A stretch of 16,812 bases of DNA from an archaeon (lineage in GTDB: Archaea > Asgardarchaeota > Hermodarchaeia > Hermodarchaeales > Hermodarchaeaceae), in assembly GCA_016550395.1 (NCBI GenBank), contig JABXGY010000021.1, forward strand, positions 1 through 16,812. The letters run 5' to 3'. A model generated the notes under the pieces. That model saw only the letters and a program-made list of their open reading frames with translations, made no database searches and was not told where the DNA came from. Of this stretch, positions 6,861-13,389 are shown in pieces; position 1 is the stretch's first letter, and every line of letters starts with the position of its first letter. A program made the position numbers and the translations under genes.

Positions 6861-6917
6861 TGAACTCAAGTTTCATTTTTATGTTCAACCAATGAAACGA
6901 CTAGAACGATAGTAACG

Positions 6918-6927
6918 AATTATAAGG
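6918..6927 (+). promoter_or_regulatory. TATA box of the DPSL gene
   Basis: AATTATAAGG predicts a transcript start near 6950. It leaves a leader of about 35 nt that carries a strong GGGAGGT ribosome site just before the ATG at 6986. Confidence 0.55.
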
Positions 6928-6985
6928 CACATAAACAAATGCACCAACACTGAATTCCCCAATATAATCAATGGGAGGTAAGTAA

Positions 6986-7486
6986 ATGGGAACTAAAGGT
7001 CGTGAAATTGTCAAAGCAGACATTAAGGAAATCCTTGATTTACTCAACAAGGCATTGGCTGACGAATGGCTTGCCTATTATCAATATTGGATCGGATCGA
7101 AGATTGTAGTGGGACCTATGCGCGATTTGGTTGCAAGTGAACTTGAGGAACACGCCAATGAAGAACTTGAACATGCAGGAATGTTGGTCGAGCGAATCAT
7201 CCAGTTGGGTGGTACTCCAATCCTTAATCCATCAGAGTGGCATTCAAAAACCAATTGTGGTTATGAAGCTCCCACAGACCCCTTCGTTGTACCAATCTTA
7301 AAACAGAACATCAAAGGTGAACAATGTGCTATTGATGTTTACAATAAAATCGTTGAAAAAGTCAAGGGTAAAGATCCCATAACCCTTCATATTGTCTATA
7401 AAATCATGGCAGACGAAGTGGAACATGAAGAAGATCTCGAAGCGATTATGGATGATCTTGAAGCAATGAAAAAACACTTCAAGTAG
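6986..7486 (+). CDS. Dps-like ferritin with cysteine pair (DPSL / thioferritin)
   Basis: The protein has 166 residues, a four-helix ferritin-like protein. Diiron-type ligands are visible: E27 (ADEWLAYYQY), E60 and H63 (EELEH), E112 (KGEQ), E144 and H147 (DEVEH). The distinguishing feature is a cysteine pair, C91 in NCGYEAP and C114 in GEQCAI (C-x22-C). It is the hallmark of the DPSL or 'thioferritin' class described in Sulfolobus and Pyrococcus. Those proteins form 12-mer cages that use peroxide to oxidise iron and protect DNA. I infer the same role here: peroxide consumption with iron storage. GGGAGGT lies 8 nt before the ATG, the best ribosome site in the window. The stop is TAG, followed by a hairpin. 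Confidence 0.9.
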   Translation: MGTKGREIVKADIKEILDLLNKALADEWLAYYQYWIGSKIVVGPMRDLVASELEEHANEELEHAGMLVERIIQLGGTPILNPSEWHSKTNCGYEAPTDPFVVPILKQNIKGEQCAIDVYNKIVEKVKGKDPITLHIVYKIMADEVEHEEDLEAIMDDLEAMKKHFK

Positions 7487-7507
7487 GATCATACTCAAAT
7501 CCAAAGT

Positions 7508-7555
7508 TGCGAACTAGTAGGCTTTGCCCGATCTGGTTCGCAGTCTTTTCTCTTT
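7508..7555 (+). terminator. Hairpin and T-rich tail after DPSL gene
   Basis: TGCGAAC (7508-7514) pairs with GTTCGCA (7536-7542), with a small GGC/GCC inner stem in the loop. TCTTTTCTCTTT follows. It fills the gap before the convergent EamA gene. Confidence 0.6.
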
Positions 7556-8482
7556 CTAAAAACCTAATACTACAAGCCATACGCCACTTATAGTGAGAAG
7601 GGTTCCAAGGATGATGAGTGATGTAACTTTTTCTTTTAGAAAGAGGATGGTGAATGGGAGTGCAAAAATTGGTGCGGTTGCAGCGATGACTGAGGTTACA
7701 GCAGCTCCGGTGAAAAAAACGGCATTGACGTAAAGTATGGAACCAATACCCATTCCGAAGAATCCCGCAATTACAACATATTTGGTTGCACGTTTGGTGG
7801 GCAGTGGCATACCCCGCTGTTGGGCAAAGAAAAAGAAGGGGAGAAGAAAGAACGATCCAATGAGAATTCGGATGAGGTTAGCATCGATTGGATCAGCACC
7901 GACTAAACCAATTTGAAGTATCACGGTTGCAGTAGCCCAGCTGACCGCGGCGAGAATAGCTAGTGTAATCCCGAGTATATCCCACCTTATGGATGTGTGA
8001 TCTTGAGTTTGTTGTAATATAGGGATTTCTTGTTGGGCTTGTTCCCGAGTGATAATGATAATTCCAAGTATCGCAAGGATGACTCCAGCGAATCGTGTGA
8101 TGAGTAGTAATTCGTTAAGAAATAGGATGGAGAAGAAGTATGTAATAATGGGAAATGTCATGGCAATAGGAAACGCTCGAGACACGCCAATACGAGACTG
8201 GCTTGTTAAATACATAAAATCGCCAATACCAGCGCCCAAAATAATGGAGGTAGCCAGAAAGGGAATCGATGCAAGTGGAACTGTGAAGCCAGTTGGATAA
8301 AACAGTAGTAAAACTACAAATGCTATGACGGGAAGTGCAACCCACATCTTGAATGCGTTGATAGCGATTGGTTCGATTTCTGCACTCTGCGATTTGTAAA
8401 CAACGTTTGAAATCCCGAAAAGGGCGGCACCAAGAAGTCCCATGAAAACTCCAGTAAGAAACAGCTGGGAAGGAAACACCAT
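7556..8482 (-). CDS. EamA/DMT-family transporter
   Basis: The protein has 308 residues, with about ten hydrophobic helices arranged as two EamA repeats. Repeat one begins MVFPSQLFLTGVFMGLLGAALFG and ends near LAILGIIIITR. A polar linker (AQQEIPILQQTQDHTS) follows, then repeat two starting IRWDILGITLAILAAVSWA. Conserved family pieces are visible, such as GIGDFMYLTSQSRIGVSRAFPIAMTFP and GAAVTSVIAATAPIFALP. It is a secondary transporter of the cytoplasmic membrane. DMT members move metabolites, amino acids or drugs, and the substrate cannot be read from sequence. The ATG at 8482 is chosen: the frame stays open upstream, but those 84 extra residues are not membrane-like and overlap the divergent hemerythrin gene. 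The stop is TAG. Confidence 0.85.
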   Translation of the reverse strand: MVFPSQLFLTGVFMGLLGAALFGISNVVYKSQSAEIEPIAINAFKMWVALPVIAFVVLLLFYPTGFTVPLASIPFLATSIILGAGIGDFMYLTSQSRIGVSRAFPIAMTFPIITYFFSILFLNELLLITRFAGVILAILGIIIITREQAQQEIPILQQTQDHTSIRWDILGITLAILAAVSWATATVILQIGLVGADPIDANLIRILIGSFFLLPFFFFAQQRGMPLPTKRATKYVVIAGFFGMGIGSILYVNAVFFTGAAVTSVIAATAPIFALPFTILFLKEKVTSLIILGTLLTISGVWLVVLGF

Positions 8483-8493
8483 TAATAATCGCC

Positions 8494-8514
8494 TATAATC
8501 AAGCAGTGATTGTA
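8494..8514. promoter_or_regulatory. Imperfect dyad in EamA/hemerythrin divergent region
   Basis: TATAATCA (8494-8501) and TGATTGTA (8507-8514) form an 8-bp dyad with one T-G mismatch around a 5-nt centre. It lies 12 nt from the EamA start codon, in the 142-nt divergent promoter region. It could be an operator; only its position supports this. Confidence 0.3.
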
Positions 8515-8624
8515 ACGTAGAGGCTGTAATGTATAGTTTTAGTCTAAAAACGTTGCAGAGTGGGAAGTTTTTTGAAGAGGATATGAACAAGTGGGGTACA
8601 CTTTGGACACGGAGGCAATCTCCC

Positions 8625-9182
8625 ATGTACCCAATCGATATCCTTCTCGATGAACATAAGTTAGTTGAACGCGTCTTTTCCATAATGGAGAAAGTTCGTG
8701 ATAAACTCGAAGATAAAGAAGAAGTCCCTGCCACTATTTTTTGGAAACTTGTTGATTTTATCAGAGGTTACGCTGACGTTATCCACCATAGCAAAGAAGA
8801 GGATATTTTCTTCGAACAGATGCGTGAACATGACACCGATCTATCTGACGAAGTTCAGGATAATATTGCAGTTCTCATTGAAGAGCACATTGAAGCCTTG
8901 GATCTTGCAAATGAAATGCATAAAGGGATTCGAGCTTATCGTCGTGGAGCTCCGGAAGCACGGAATAAAATTCTCAAATCCGTTGATGACTATCTAAAAA
9001 TCATGAAACCCCACTTCGAAATGGAAGAAGAGGATGTCTTTCCTGCGATGGTCGATGTGCTTAGCAAAGAAGAAAAAGATAAAATGCAAGCTGATTTTAC
9101 TCGATTCGACGATATACTCGGTGGTAAAGAAGTTCATAAGCGATATCACAAACTCGTAGAAGAACTTGAAAAAGAGCTCTAA
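8625..9182 (+). CDS. Hemerythrin HHE-domain protein
   Basis: The protein has 185 residues. It is a four-helix hemerythrin-like cation-binding domain with candidate diiron ligands H11 (LLDEHKLVER), H54/H55 and E59 (VIHHSKEEDIFF), H88 (LIEEHIEA), and H130 with E134 (KPHFEMEEEDVFPAM). The spacing fits the HHE family, whose members bind O2, NO or iron or act in sensing and repair. GGAGG at 8611-8615 lies 9 nt before the ATG at 8625, so that start is preferred over a TTG at about 8529. The family homology also begins there. The C-terminal tail (about residues 145-185) is charged and helical. The PAS gene follows on the same strand after 155 nt. DUF438-type proteins carry hemerythrin and PAS in one chain, so the two products may work together. 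Confidence 0.88.
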   Translation: MYPIDILLDEHKLVERVFSIMEKVRDKLEDKEEVPATIFWKLVDFIRGYADVIHHSKEEDIFFEQMREHDTDLSDEVQDNIAVLIEEHIEALDLANEMHKGIRAYRRGAPEARNKILKSVDDYLKIMKPHFEMEEEDVFPAMVDVLSKEEKDKMQADFTRFDDILGGKEVHKRYHKLVEELEKEL

Positions 9183-9290
9183 TCGAATTTATTAATAGCC
9201 TCATGAAAGTGAGAATTAACAGAAATCCAAGAAAACTTATATCAGAATCTATTACATTCTGGGTTTCTTCTGAATTAGGGTTAGCAGTAG

Positions 9291-9300
9291 AGTTATTTAA
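9291..9300 (+). promoter_or_regulatory. Possible TATA box of the PAS gene
   Basis: AGTTATTTAA lies about 40 nt before the ATG at 9338 and would start transcription near 9320. The PAS gene may therefore be transcribed independently of the hemerythrin gene. Confidence 0.35.
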
Positions 9301-9337
9301 CAAAACAAGAACTTTACAACATGAAGGAGTTGGTTGT

Positions 9338-9724
9338 ATGGCTGGAACATTGCAAGAAGATGTATTCAAAGCGATTTTTGAATCAATGCCCGCAGAAGTC
9401 TCTTTCGTCGACAAAGAGGATAATGTAGCATTTTTCAACAAAGGGATGAACCGCATTTTTCCTCGCCCTGAAGGCATCGTTGGTCGCCCCGTCCAAAAAT
9501 GTCACCCCTCGAAAAGTTTGCACGTTGTCGAACAAATTCTTCAAGATTTCAAGGCGGGTAAACGTGATGTGGCTGAATTTTGGATTGATCACAAAGGGAG
9601 GAAAATCTTAATCCGATACTTCCCAGTGCGCAACACAGATGGGCAATATTTAGGAACACTCGAGTTTACAATTGACATTACTGACATTCAAAAGATCACT
9701 GGAGAAAAACGTCTCCTTGATTAG
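9338..9724 (+). CDS. Stand-alone PAS domain protein (PAS_10-like, DUF438-type)
   Basis: The protein has 128 residues and is essentially one PAS domain. It opens with the EDVFKAIFESMPAEVSFVDKEDN strand-helix entry and continues with FFNKGMNRIFPRPEGIVGR. The segment GRPVQKCHPSKSLHVVEQIL then leads into DFKAGKRDVAEFWI, and the domain closes with strands YFPVRNTDGQYLGTLEFTIDIT. This pattern matches the C-terminal PAS of DUF438/hemerythrin sensor proteins, where the CHPxKS helix is conserved. Here it is a separate small protein next to a separate hemerythrin. It has no kinase, cyclase or DNA-binding output domain, so it would signal by protein contact or act as a ligand (possibly heme) binder. AAGGAG lies 8 nt before the ATG at 9338. 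A frame extension to 9203 is rejected because it adds unconserved residues. Confidence 0.8.
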   Translation: MAGTLQEDVFKAIFESMPAEVSFVDKEDNVAFFNKGMNRIFPRPEGIVGRPVQKCHPSKSLHVVEQILQDFKAGKRDVAEFWIDHKGRKILIRYFPVRNTDGQYLGTLEFTIDITDIQKITGEKRLLD

Positions 9725-9762
9725 AATCTATTCGTTAATTGGTTTGAACCTCTCTGTCTTTG

Positions 9763-9797
9763 ATTCTTTCGTTGAAAGAATATTACAGAAATCTTTT
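9763..9797 (+). terminator. Hairpin after PAS gene with nearby T-run
   Basis: ATTCTTTC (9763-9770) and GAAAGAAT (9774-9781) form a perfect 8-bp A/T-rich stem around GTT. A run of five T begins about 10 nt later. It is probably a terminator, but the gap and weak stem leave an operator for the next gene possible. Confidence 0.35.
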
Positions 9798-9840
9798 TCG
9801 ACTAAATAGCAGTAATTAGGGCAACTACGTTTCTAAGACG

Positions 9841-10449
9841 GTGAATAAATTGGATGAAAGCCTAGAGAAAAAAGGTTCATTTAACTGGGATCGAGTGTTC
9901 GGCGGAATTGCATCAGTGACCTTTGCTTTACAGCTGATTTCGTTACTTATTCTGTTTGTGGCCGGTGTTGTCTTTCTACTTATGCTAAGTGGCATCTGGG
10001 GCATCCTCGTAGCGAATGAAGATATCTTCATCTTTGTGCTACTACTTGGAGGCGGTTTTGCGTTCCTGGTTTTCGTTTGGTTGATTGGTGTTTTTCTCCG
10101 ATTTCATCGACGAGTTAGAAGGTTCCTTGTTGGCACTGGTGTTGGTGATATTGATGCCGATGATTCCGCATCAAAAACAATTCTCACTTTGTTTGGTATA
10201 GCAATACTATTCGTTTTGGTTGCGGGTATCTATGGATATTACTTACTATGGAAATACATCCTAAACTTCTGGGGAATTGCGTGGTTGACTTCTCTCGGGG
10301 TCACTGGGATTTTCTTCTATGAATTCGGACTCTTCATCGTATGGATAGCCATCGGTATCCTAATCATCACTTTCGTAATGCAAATTCTAACTGCAGCAAT
10401 AAATCGGTATGCCAGGGGTTTAGTCGGAGCAGTTGATAAAGCACCGTAG
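9841..10449 (+). CDS. Membrane protein of unknown function, four helices
   Basis: The protein has 202 residues that I do not recognise. A short polar N-terminus (MNKLDESLEKKGSFNWDR) precedes about four hydrophobic segments, near 25-56, 62-90, 113-138 and 160-188. A basic loop, RFHRRVRRFLVG, lies between the second and third and suggests that this loop is cytoplasmic (positive-inside rule). An acidic DIDADDSAS patch follows it. No catalytic or metal motif is seen. The start is a GTG at 9841 with no clear ribosome site; a CTAAATAG element near 9804 would permit a short-leader transcript. An in-frame TTG at 9850 is an alternative start. The stop is TAG. It follows the PAS gene on the same strand but is separated by a hairpin. 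Confidence 0.65.
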   Translation: MNKLDESLEKKGSFNWDRVFGGIASVTFALQLISLLILFVAGVVFLLMLSGIWGILVANEDIFIFVLLLGGGFAFLVFVWLIGVFLRFHRRVRRFLVGTGVGDIDADDSASKTILTLFGIAILFVLVAGIYGYYLLWKYILNFWGIAWLTSLGVTGIFFYEFGLFIVWIAIGILIITFVMQILTAAINRYARGLVGAVDKAP

Positions 10450-10517
10450 AACTTCAGTGTAGTCAGAATCATGTATGAGGCGTCAAAGTCTAATAGTCCC
10501 TCAATACAGCATGTGGT

Positions 10518-11285
10518 ATGAACGATCACCTACTCAGTCAATGGGAGGCAAATGCTGAGGCCTTTGCTCAATTGATCAATGGGAGAGGTACACCACATCA
10601 TCGTAAAATTCTAAACCCATGTATTCATCGCCTCATGGGAGATGTGAAGGGAAAGAAAATCCTGGATGCAGGTTGTGGAGAAGGTTATCTATCACGGATT
10701 TATACAGAAAAAGGTGCAGATGTCGTTGGTGTAGACTTCTCTCCAAAATTAATTGCATTAAGTCAGAAGAGATCCGCAGGACTAGATATCGAGTTTTTGG
10801 TTGCAGACATTTGTCAGCTAGATTCCTTGAAAGATAATCAGTTCGATGTTGTCCTCTGTAACTTAGTACTACTCAATGTTGAATGTTTAGATAAAAGTCT
10901 CCATGAGTTTTACCGAGTCTTGCGTCCAAGTGGCTTTCTGATATTTTCAGTTGTCCATCCTGCATTCAATGTATATGGACCAGGCTACTGGGAAGTGGGT
11001 GAGAAAATCAAAACCACCGGACGTCGAAAGGGTAAGTATTTCATCAGTGATCAATATTTCACCGAAAAAGAATTTTTTGTTCTTTGGAAGAGTAGAAAGG
11101 GTGATGGGTTTCCGCAGAAGTTTAGTTTCTTTCATCGAACTATCAGTACTTACGTAAATCAGGTCATTAACACAGGTTTCCGCCTTATGGCATTAGAAGA
11201 ACCCCTTCCTGTAGAGGCTACTGAATTTTTTGATCGAGAACGTAGGATTCCTTTCTTTCTTGTAATCAAAGCTGAAAAACCCTAA
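10518..11285 (+). CDS. Class I SAM-dependent methyltransferase
   Basis: The protein has 255 residues with a Rossmann-fold methyltransferase core. Motif I is ILDAGCGEGYLS (48-59). The acidic end of strand 2 is VVGVDFSPKLI (about 69-79, D73), motif II-like is FLVADICQL, and motif IV is FDVVLCNLVLLNV. HEFYRVLRPSGFLIFSVVHPAF matches the UbiE/Methyltransf_11 type. The C-terminal third (GYWEVGEKIK to DRERRIPFFLVIKAEK) resembles small-molecule methyltransferases, with an aromatic-rich cap. The substrate cannot be assigned. The N-terminal helix with WEANAEAFAQLI is typical of the family. The ATG at 10518 lacks a clear ribosome site; a GTCTAATAG element near 10487 may serve as TATA box. The stop lies 29 nt from the stop of the convergent orphan gene. 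Confidence 0.85.
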   Translation: MNDHLLSQWEANAEAFAQLINGRGTPHHRKILNPCIHRLMGDVKGKKILDAGCGEGYLSRIYTEKGADVVGVDFSPKLIALSQKRSAGLDIEFLVADICQLDSLKDNQFDVVLCNLVLLNVECLDKSLHEFYRVLRPSGFLIFSVVHPAFNVYGPGYWEVGEKIKTTGRRKGKYFISDQYFTEKEFFVLWKSRKGDGFPQKFSFFHRTISTYVNQVINTGFRLMALEEPLPVEATEFFDRERRIPFFLVIKAEKP

Positions 11286-11314
11286 GTGTTAGGTTAACTT
11301 CCATATCATTTTGA

Positions 11315-11857
11315 TTAGCTGGAATCAAGTTGGAAGTGTTGAGGTAAGAGAAGCGATACTTCAGTGAAGGCTTCAGGTCGTTTAAGAAGACGAGAGATGA
11401 AGCGGGTGAAAAGCCGGGAATCTTCAGCACAGGCTGCGGCGAAACCAACCGGTGATACACCCACAACAAGGAAGCGGTGTGCAAGGTTCAGAATTGAATC
11501 AGTTCCTTCGTTTCTTTTGTCATCGAGTTCTTCTAATTGAAGTGTGACATCTTCAGCGAGAAAGAGTACTCCTGCAGAAAGTTCTCGTGGATAACTCTTT
11601 GTTAATAATACAAAAAGAGGAGAATCCAACGGAAGTACTTGATTTTGAGGAGTTCGAACTTCTTCGATTACCGTCTTAATTACCCAGGTTTCATGGTGTT
11701 GAATTTGGTCTAATAGCTCAGTGATGAAGGTTTCACCAACTACGAATTTACTCGATTGGAATAAGGATTCTGTATCCTGAAAATCAAGCGCAACACGGAC
11801 ATCCTCTTCTTCAGCTTTTCCAAAAACGATTACAATCCACGCGTCAGTGACTTCCAT
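11315..11857 (-). CDS. Hypothetical soluble protein
   Basis: The protein has 180 residues that I do not recognise. It looks soluble and mixed alpha/beta, without a signal peptide, membrane helix or cysteine-metal motif. An N-terminal strand (TDAWIVIVFGKAEEEDVRVALDF) is followed by helical stretches (FITELLDQIQHHE). A central Leu/Val-rich part holds SPLFVLLTKSYPRELSAGVLFLAEDVTLQLEEL, and the C-terminal part contains LAHRFLVVGVSPVGFAAACAEDSRLFTRFISRLLKR. It looks like a real gene: a clean TATA box (minus strand TGTATAAG, 11883-11890) is placed for a near-leaderless transcript from about 11860. The ATG at 11857 fits that; a TTG at 11866 is an alternative. It is convergent with the methyltransferase and divergent from the alpha/beta hydrolase. 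Confidence 0.65.
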   Translation of the reverse strand: MEVTDAWIVIVFGKAEEEDVRVALDFQDTESLFQSSKFVVGETFITELLDQIQHHETWVIKTVIEEVRTPQNQVLPLDSPLFVLLTKSYPRELSAGVLFLAEDVTLQLEELDDKRNEGTDSILNLAHRFLVVGVSPVGFAAACAEDSRLFTRFISRLLKRPEAFTEVSLLLPQHFQLDSS

Positions 11858-11882
11858 GGATATCAACCAATTTATTCTTCGT

Positions 11883-11890
11883 CTTATACA
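11883..11890 (-). promoter_or_regulatory. TATA box of the orphan gene
   Basis: The minus strand reads TGTATAAG, centred about 29 nt before the ATG at 11857. This predicts a transcript with almost no leader. Confidence 0.5.
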
Positions 11891-11974
11891 AGGAGGATGA
11901 TAGACGGCAAAAGAAAAAACTCTTTGGACTTTAGGTGTACAAGTGTTGATTCATTTGATTTCAAGTAAAAACTC

Positions 11975-11982
11975 GTTATATG
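11975..11982 (+). promoter_or_regulatory. TATA-like box of the alpha/beta hydrolase gene
   Basis: GTTATATG is centred about 26 nt before the GTG at 12005, so transcription would begin at the start codon. Confidence 0.4.
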
Positions 11983-12004
11983 TTTGAGTTCTTGCCAAAG
12001 GATT

Positions 12005-12796
12005 GTGATTGCCATCAGTAAAATCAAAGTTGCGGATATTAATTTGCATGTGTTGCATGATGGGCAGGGACTTCCTGTCGTATTTATCCATGGTTGGGCT
12101 GCATCCCATCGATTCTGGAAATATCAAATTCCTCACTTTAAACGCAACTATCAGGTAGTAACTTATGACCTTCGTGGACATGGTGAATCAGATAAGCCTA
12201 GTAAAGGATACACCGTTAATGAACAGACCCAGGATCTAGAATTGCTTTTAGAAGGCTTGAACATTGAAAATCCAGTGCTAGTCGGGCACTCCTTGGGAGG
12301 CATGATAGCACTTGAATATGCATTGAAAGCACCGAATAATCTCCGTGCACTGGTAATTGTGGGAGCTAGTGCCCATCCAGTTGCATCTCGTAGACGCAGC
12401 CTCCAGTTTACCTTGCTATCATGGTTAATTCGTATGTCAAGAACCAGAGCTTCGAAATTCACCCAAAAAGAAATTTTTGCTCCCAATGTAGATCCTGAAC
12501 TTGTTGACTGGGTTAATAACGAATCACTGCGTACACCAACCCATGTGATTCTTCAGATTCTAAAGTCTGTGAAAAAGTTTGATGTGATGAATCGACTCCA
12601 GGAAATCAAAATACCCACGGCTCTTGTCAAAGGTGAATATGACACGGTCGTCGAATCTTCAGATCTTAGAGAGATGCAGGAGCGATTACCCGATGCTAAG
12701 CAGTTTATTATTGACAATGCGGGACACAATTGTATGCTGGAACAGCCTAGCCTATTCAACCCTAAGCTAGAACACTTTCTCCAGAACGTCAATTAG
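12005..12796 (+). CDS. Alpha/beta hydrolase
   Basis: The protein has 263 residues, a standard size. The fold and catalytic triad are clear: VFIHGWAASHRFW (oxyanion-hole HG), VVTYDLRGHGESDKP, nucleophile S96 in LVGHSLGGMIALEYA, acid D213 in VKGEYDTVV, and H241 in DNAGHNCMLEQP. A short helical lid (about 120-190, with QFTLLSWLIRMSR) covers the active site. Family members include esterases, lipases, haloperoxidase-like and C-C hydrolases, and the substrate cannot be deduced. The start is uncertain. The GTG at 12005 is placed for a leaderless transcript from the TATA box at 11975, while a TTG at 11984 would add seven unconserved residues. The stop is TAG. The T-run TTTTTT near 12818 may terminate it before the convergent exported protein. 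Confidence 0.85.
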   Translation: MIAISKIKVADINLHVLHDGQGLPVVFIHGWAASHRFWKYQIPHFKRNYQVVTYDLRGHGESDKPSKGYTVNEQTQDLELLLEGLNIENPVLVGHSLGGMIALEYALKAPNNLRALVIVGASAHPVASRRRSLQFTLLSWLIRMSRTRASKFTQKEIFAPNVDPELVDWVNNESLRTPTHVILQILKSVKKFDVMNRLQEIKIPTALVKGEYDTVVESSDLREMQERLPDAKQFIIDNAGHNCMLEQPSLFNPKLEHFLQNVN

Positions 12797-12828
12797 TCCC
12801 AATGAAATAAGGACACGTTTTTTAGATT

Positions 12829-13233
12829 TTAAGCGGCGATGAAGGGGACGCCACGTGCATAAACTGTCACTGTCCCTTCTAGTTCACCAAGTGCACAGGT
12901 AACAGTGATGGTATAAGAACCACTAAGGTCTAGCCACGGGCTATTTACCGTAATTGTTGTAGTGTCAATACTCCCCAACCCATCTATTAGATTGTTCGAA
13001 GCATCTCGAATTTCATATCCCCATATTGCTGTAACGGATGTTAGGGTAATGGTAACCTGAATCTGACTGTTCGGCCATCCAACCACTCCGGTAATATCAG
13101 TTTGAGAGATAATTCCTGAAAGGTTTATGGCCTGTGATTGGATGGGGAAAGGGTATGCTAATCCAAGATAGATACCTGCTGAGATGATGACAATCGCTAC
13201 AATCGCACCAGCGATTTTTGCTGCTTTTCCCAT
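12829..13233 (-). CDS. Small N-terminally anchored exported protein
   Basis: The protein has 134 residues. One N-terminal hydrophobic helix (AAKIAGAIVAIVIISAGIYLGLAY, about 4-27) follows a single Lys-containing start, so it is probably a membrane anchor with the rest outside. The exterior part (about 35-134) consists of alternating beta strands rich in Thr, Val and Ile. Examples are SQIQVTITLTSVTAIWGYEI, GSIDTTTITV and GSYTITVTCALGELEGTVTVYA, suggestive of an Ig-like sandwich. I do not recognise a named family. The ATG at 13233 has AAGGTG about 10 nt upstream, and a GTAAATAAGG element near 13260 could be its TATA box. It is convergent with the alpha/beta hydrolase, with 32 nt between the genes. 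Confidence 0.65.
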   Translation of the reverse strand: MGKAAKIAGAIVAIVIISAGIYLGLAYPFPIQSQAINLSGIISQTDITGVVGWPNSQIQVTITLTSVTAIWGYEIRDASNNLIDGLGSIDTTTITVNSPWLDLSGSYTITVTCALGELEGTVTVYARGVPFIAA

Positions 13234-13389
13234 ATTTGAAGCACCTTGTAAGTACCTTATTTACGCCATTAGTCTATTTAGGCTTCTAGCGTTGGTCAAT
13301 GGTTGTTGATTAATACAGAAATGGAATATAATAAATGTTGAAAACTGAATGAGCAATAAACAAATCACTCAAGTCAGGAGCCTTCGAGA

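Noticed and set aside
8483..8734. N-terminal extension of the EamA transporter
   Set aside because: The frame is open, but the 84 residues are not membrane-like and overlap the divergent hemerythrin gene and its ribosome site; the ATG at 8482 begins the first helix.
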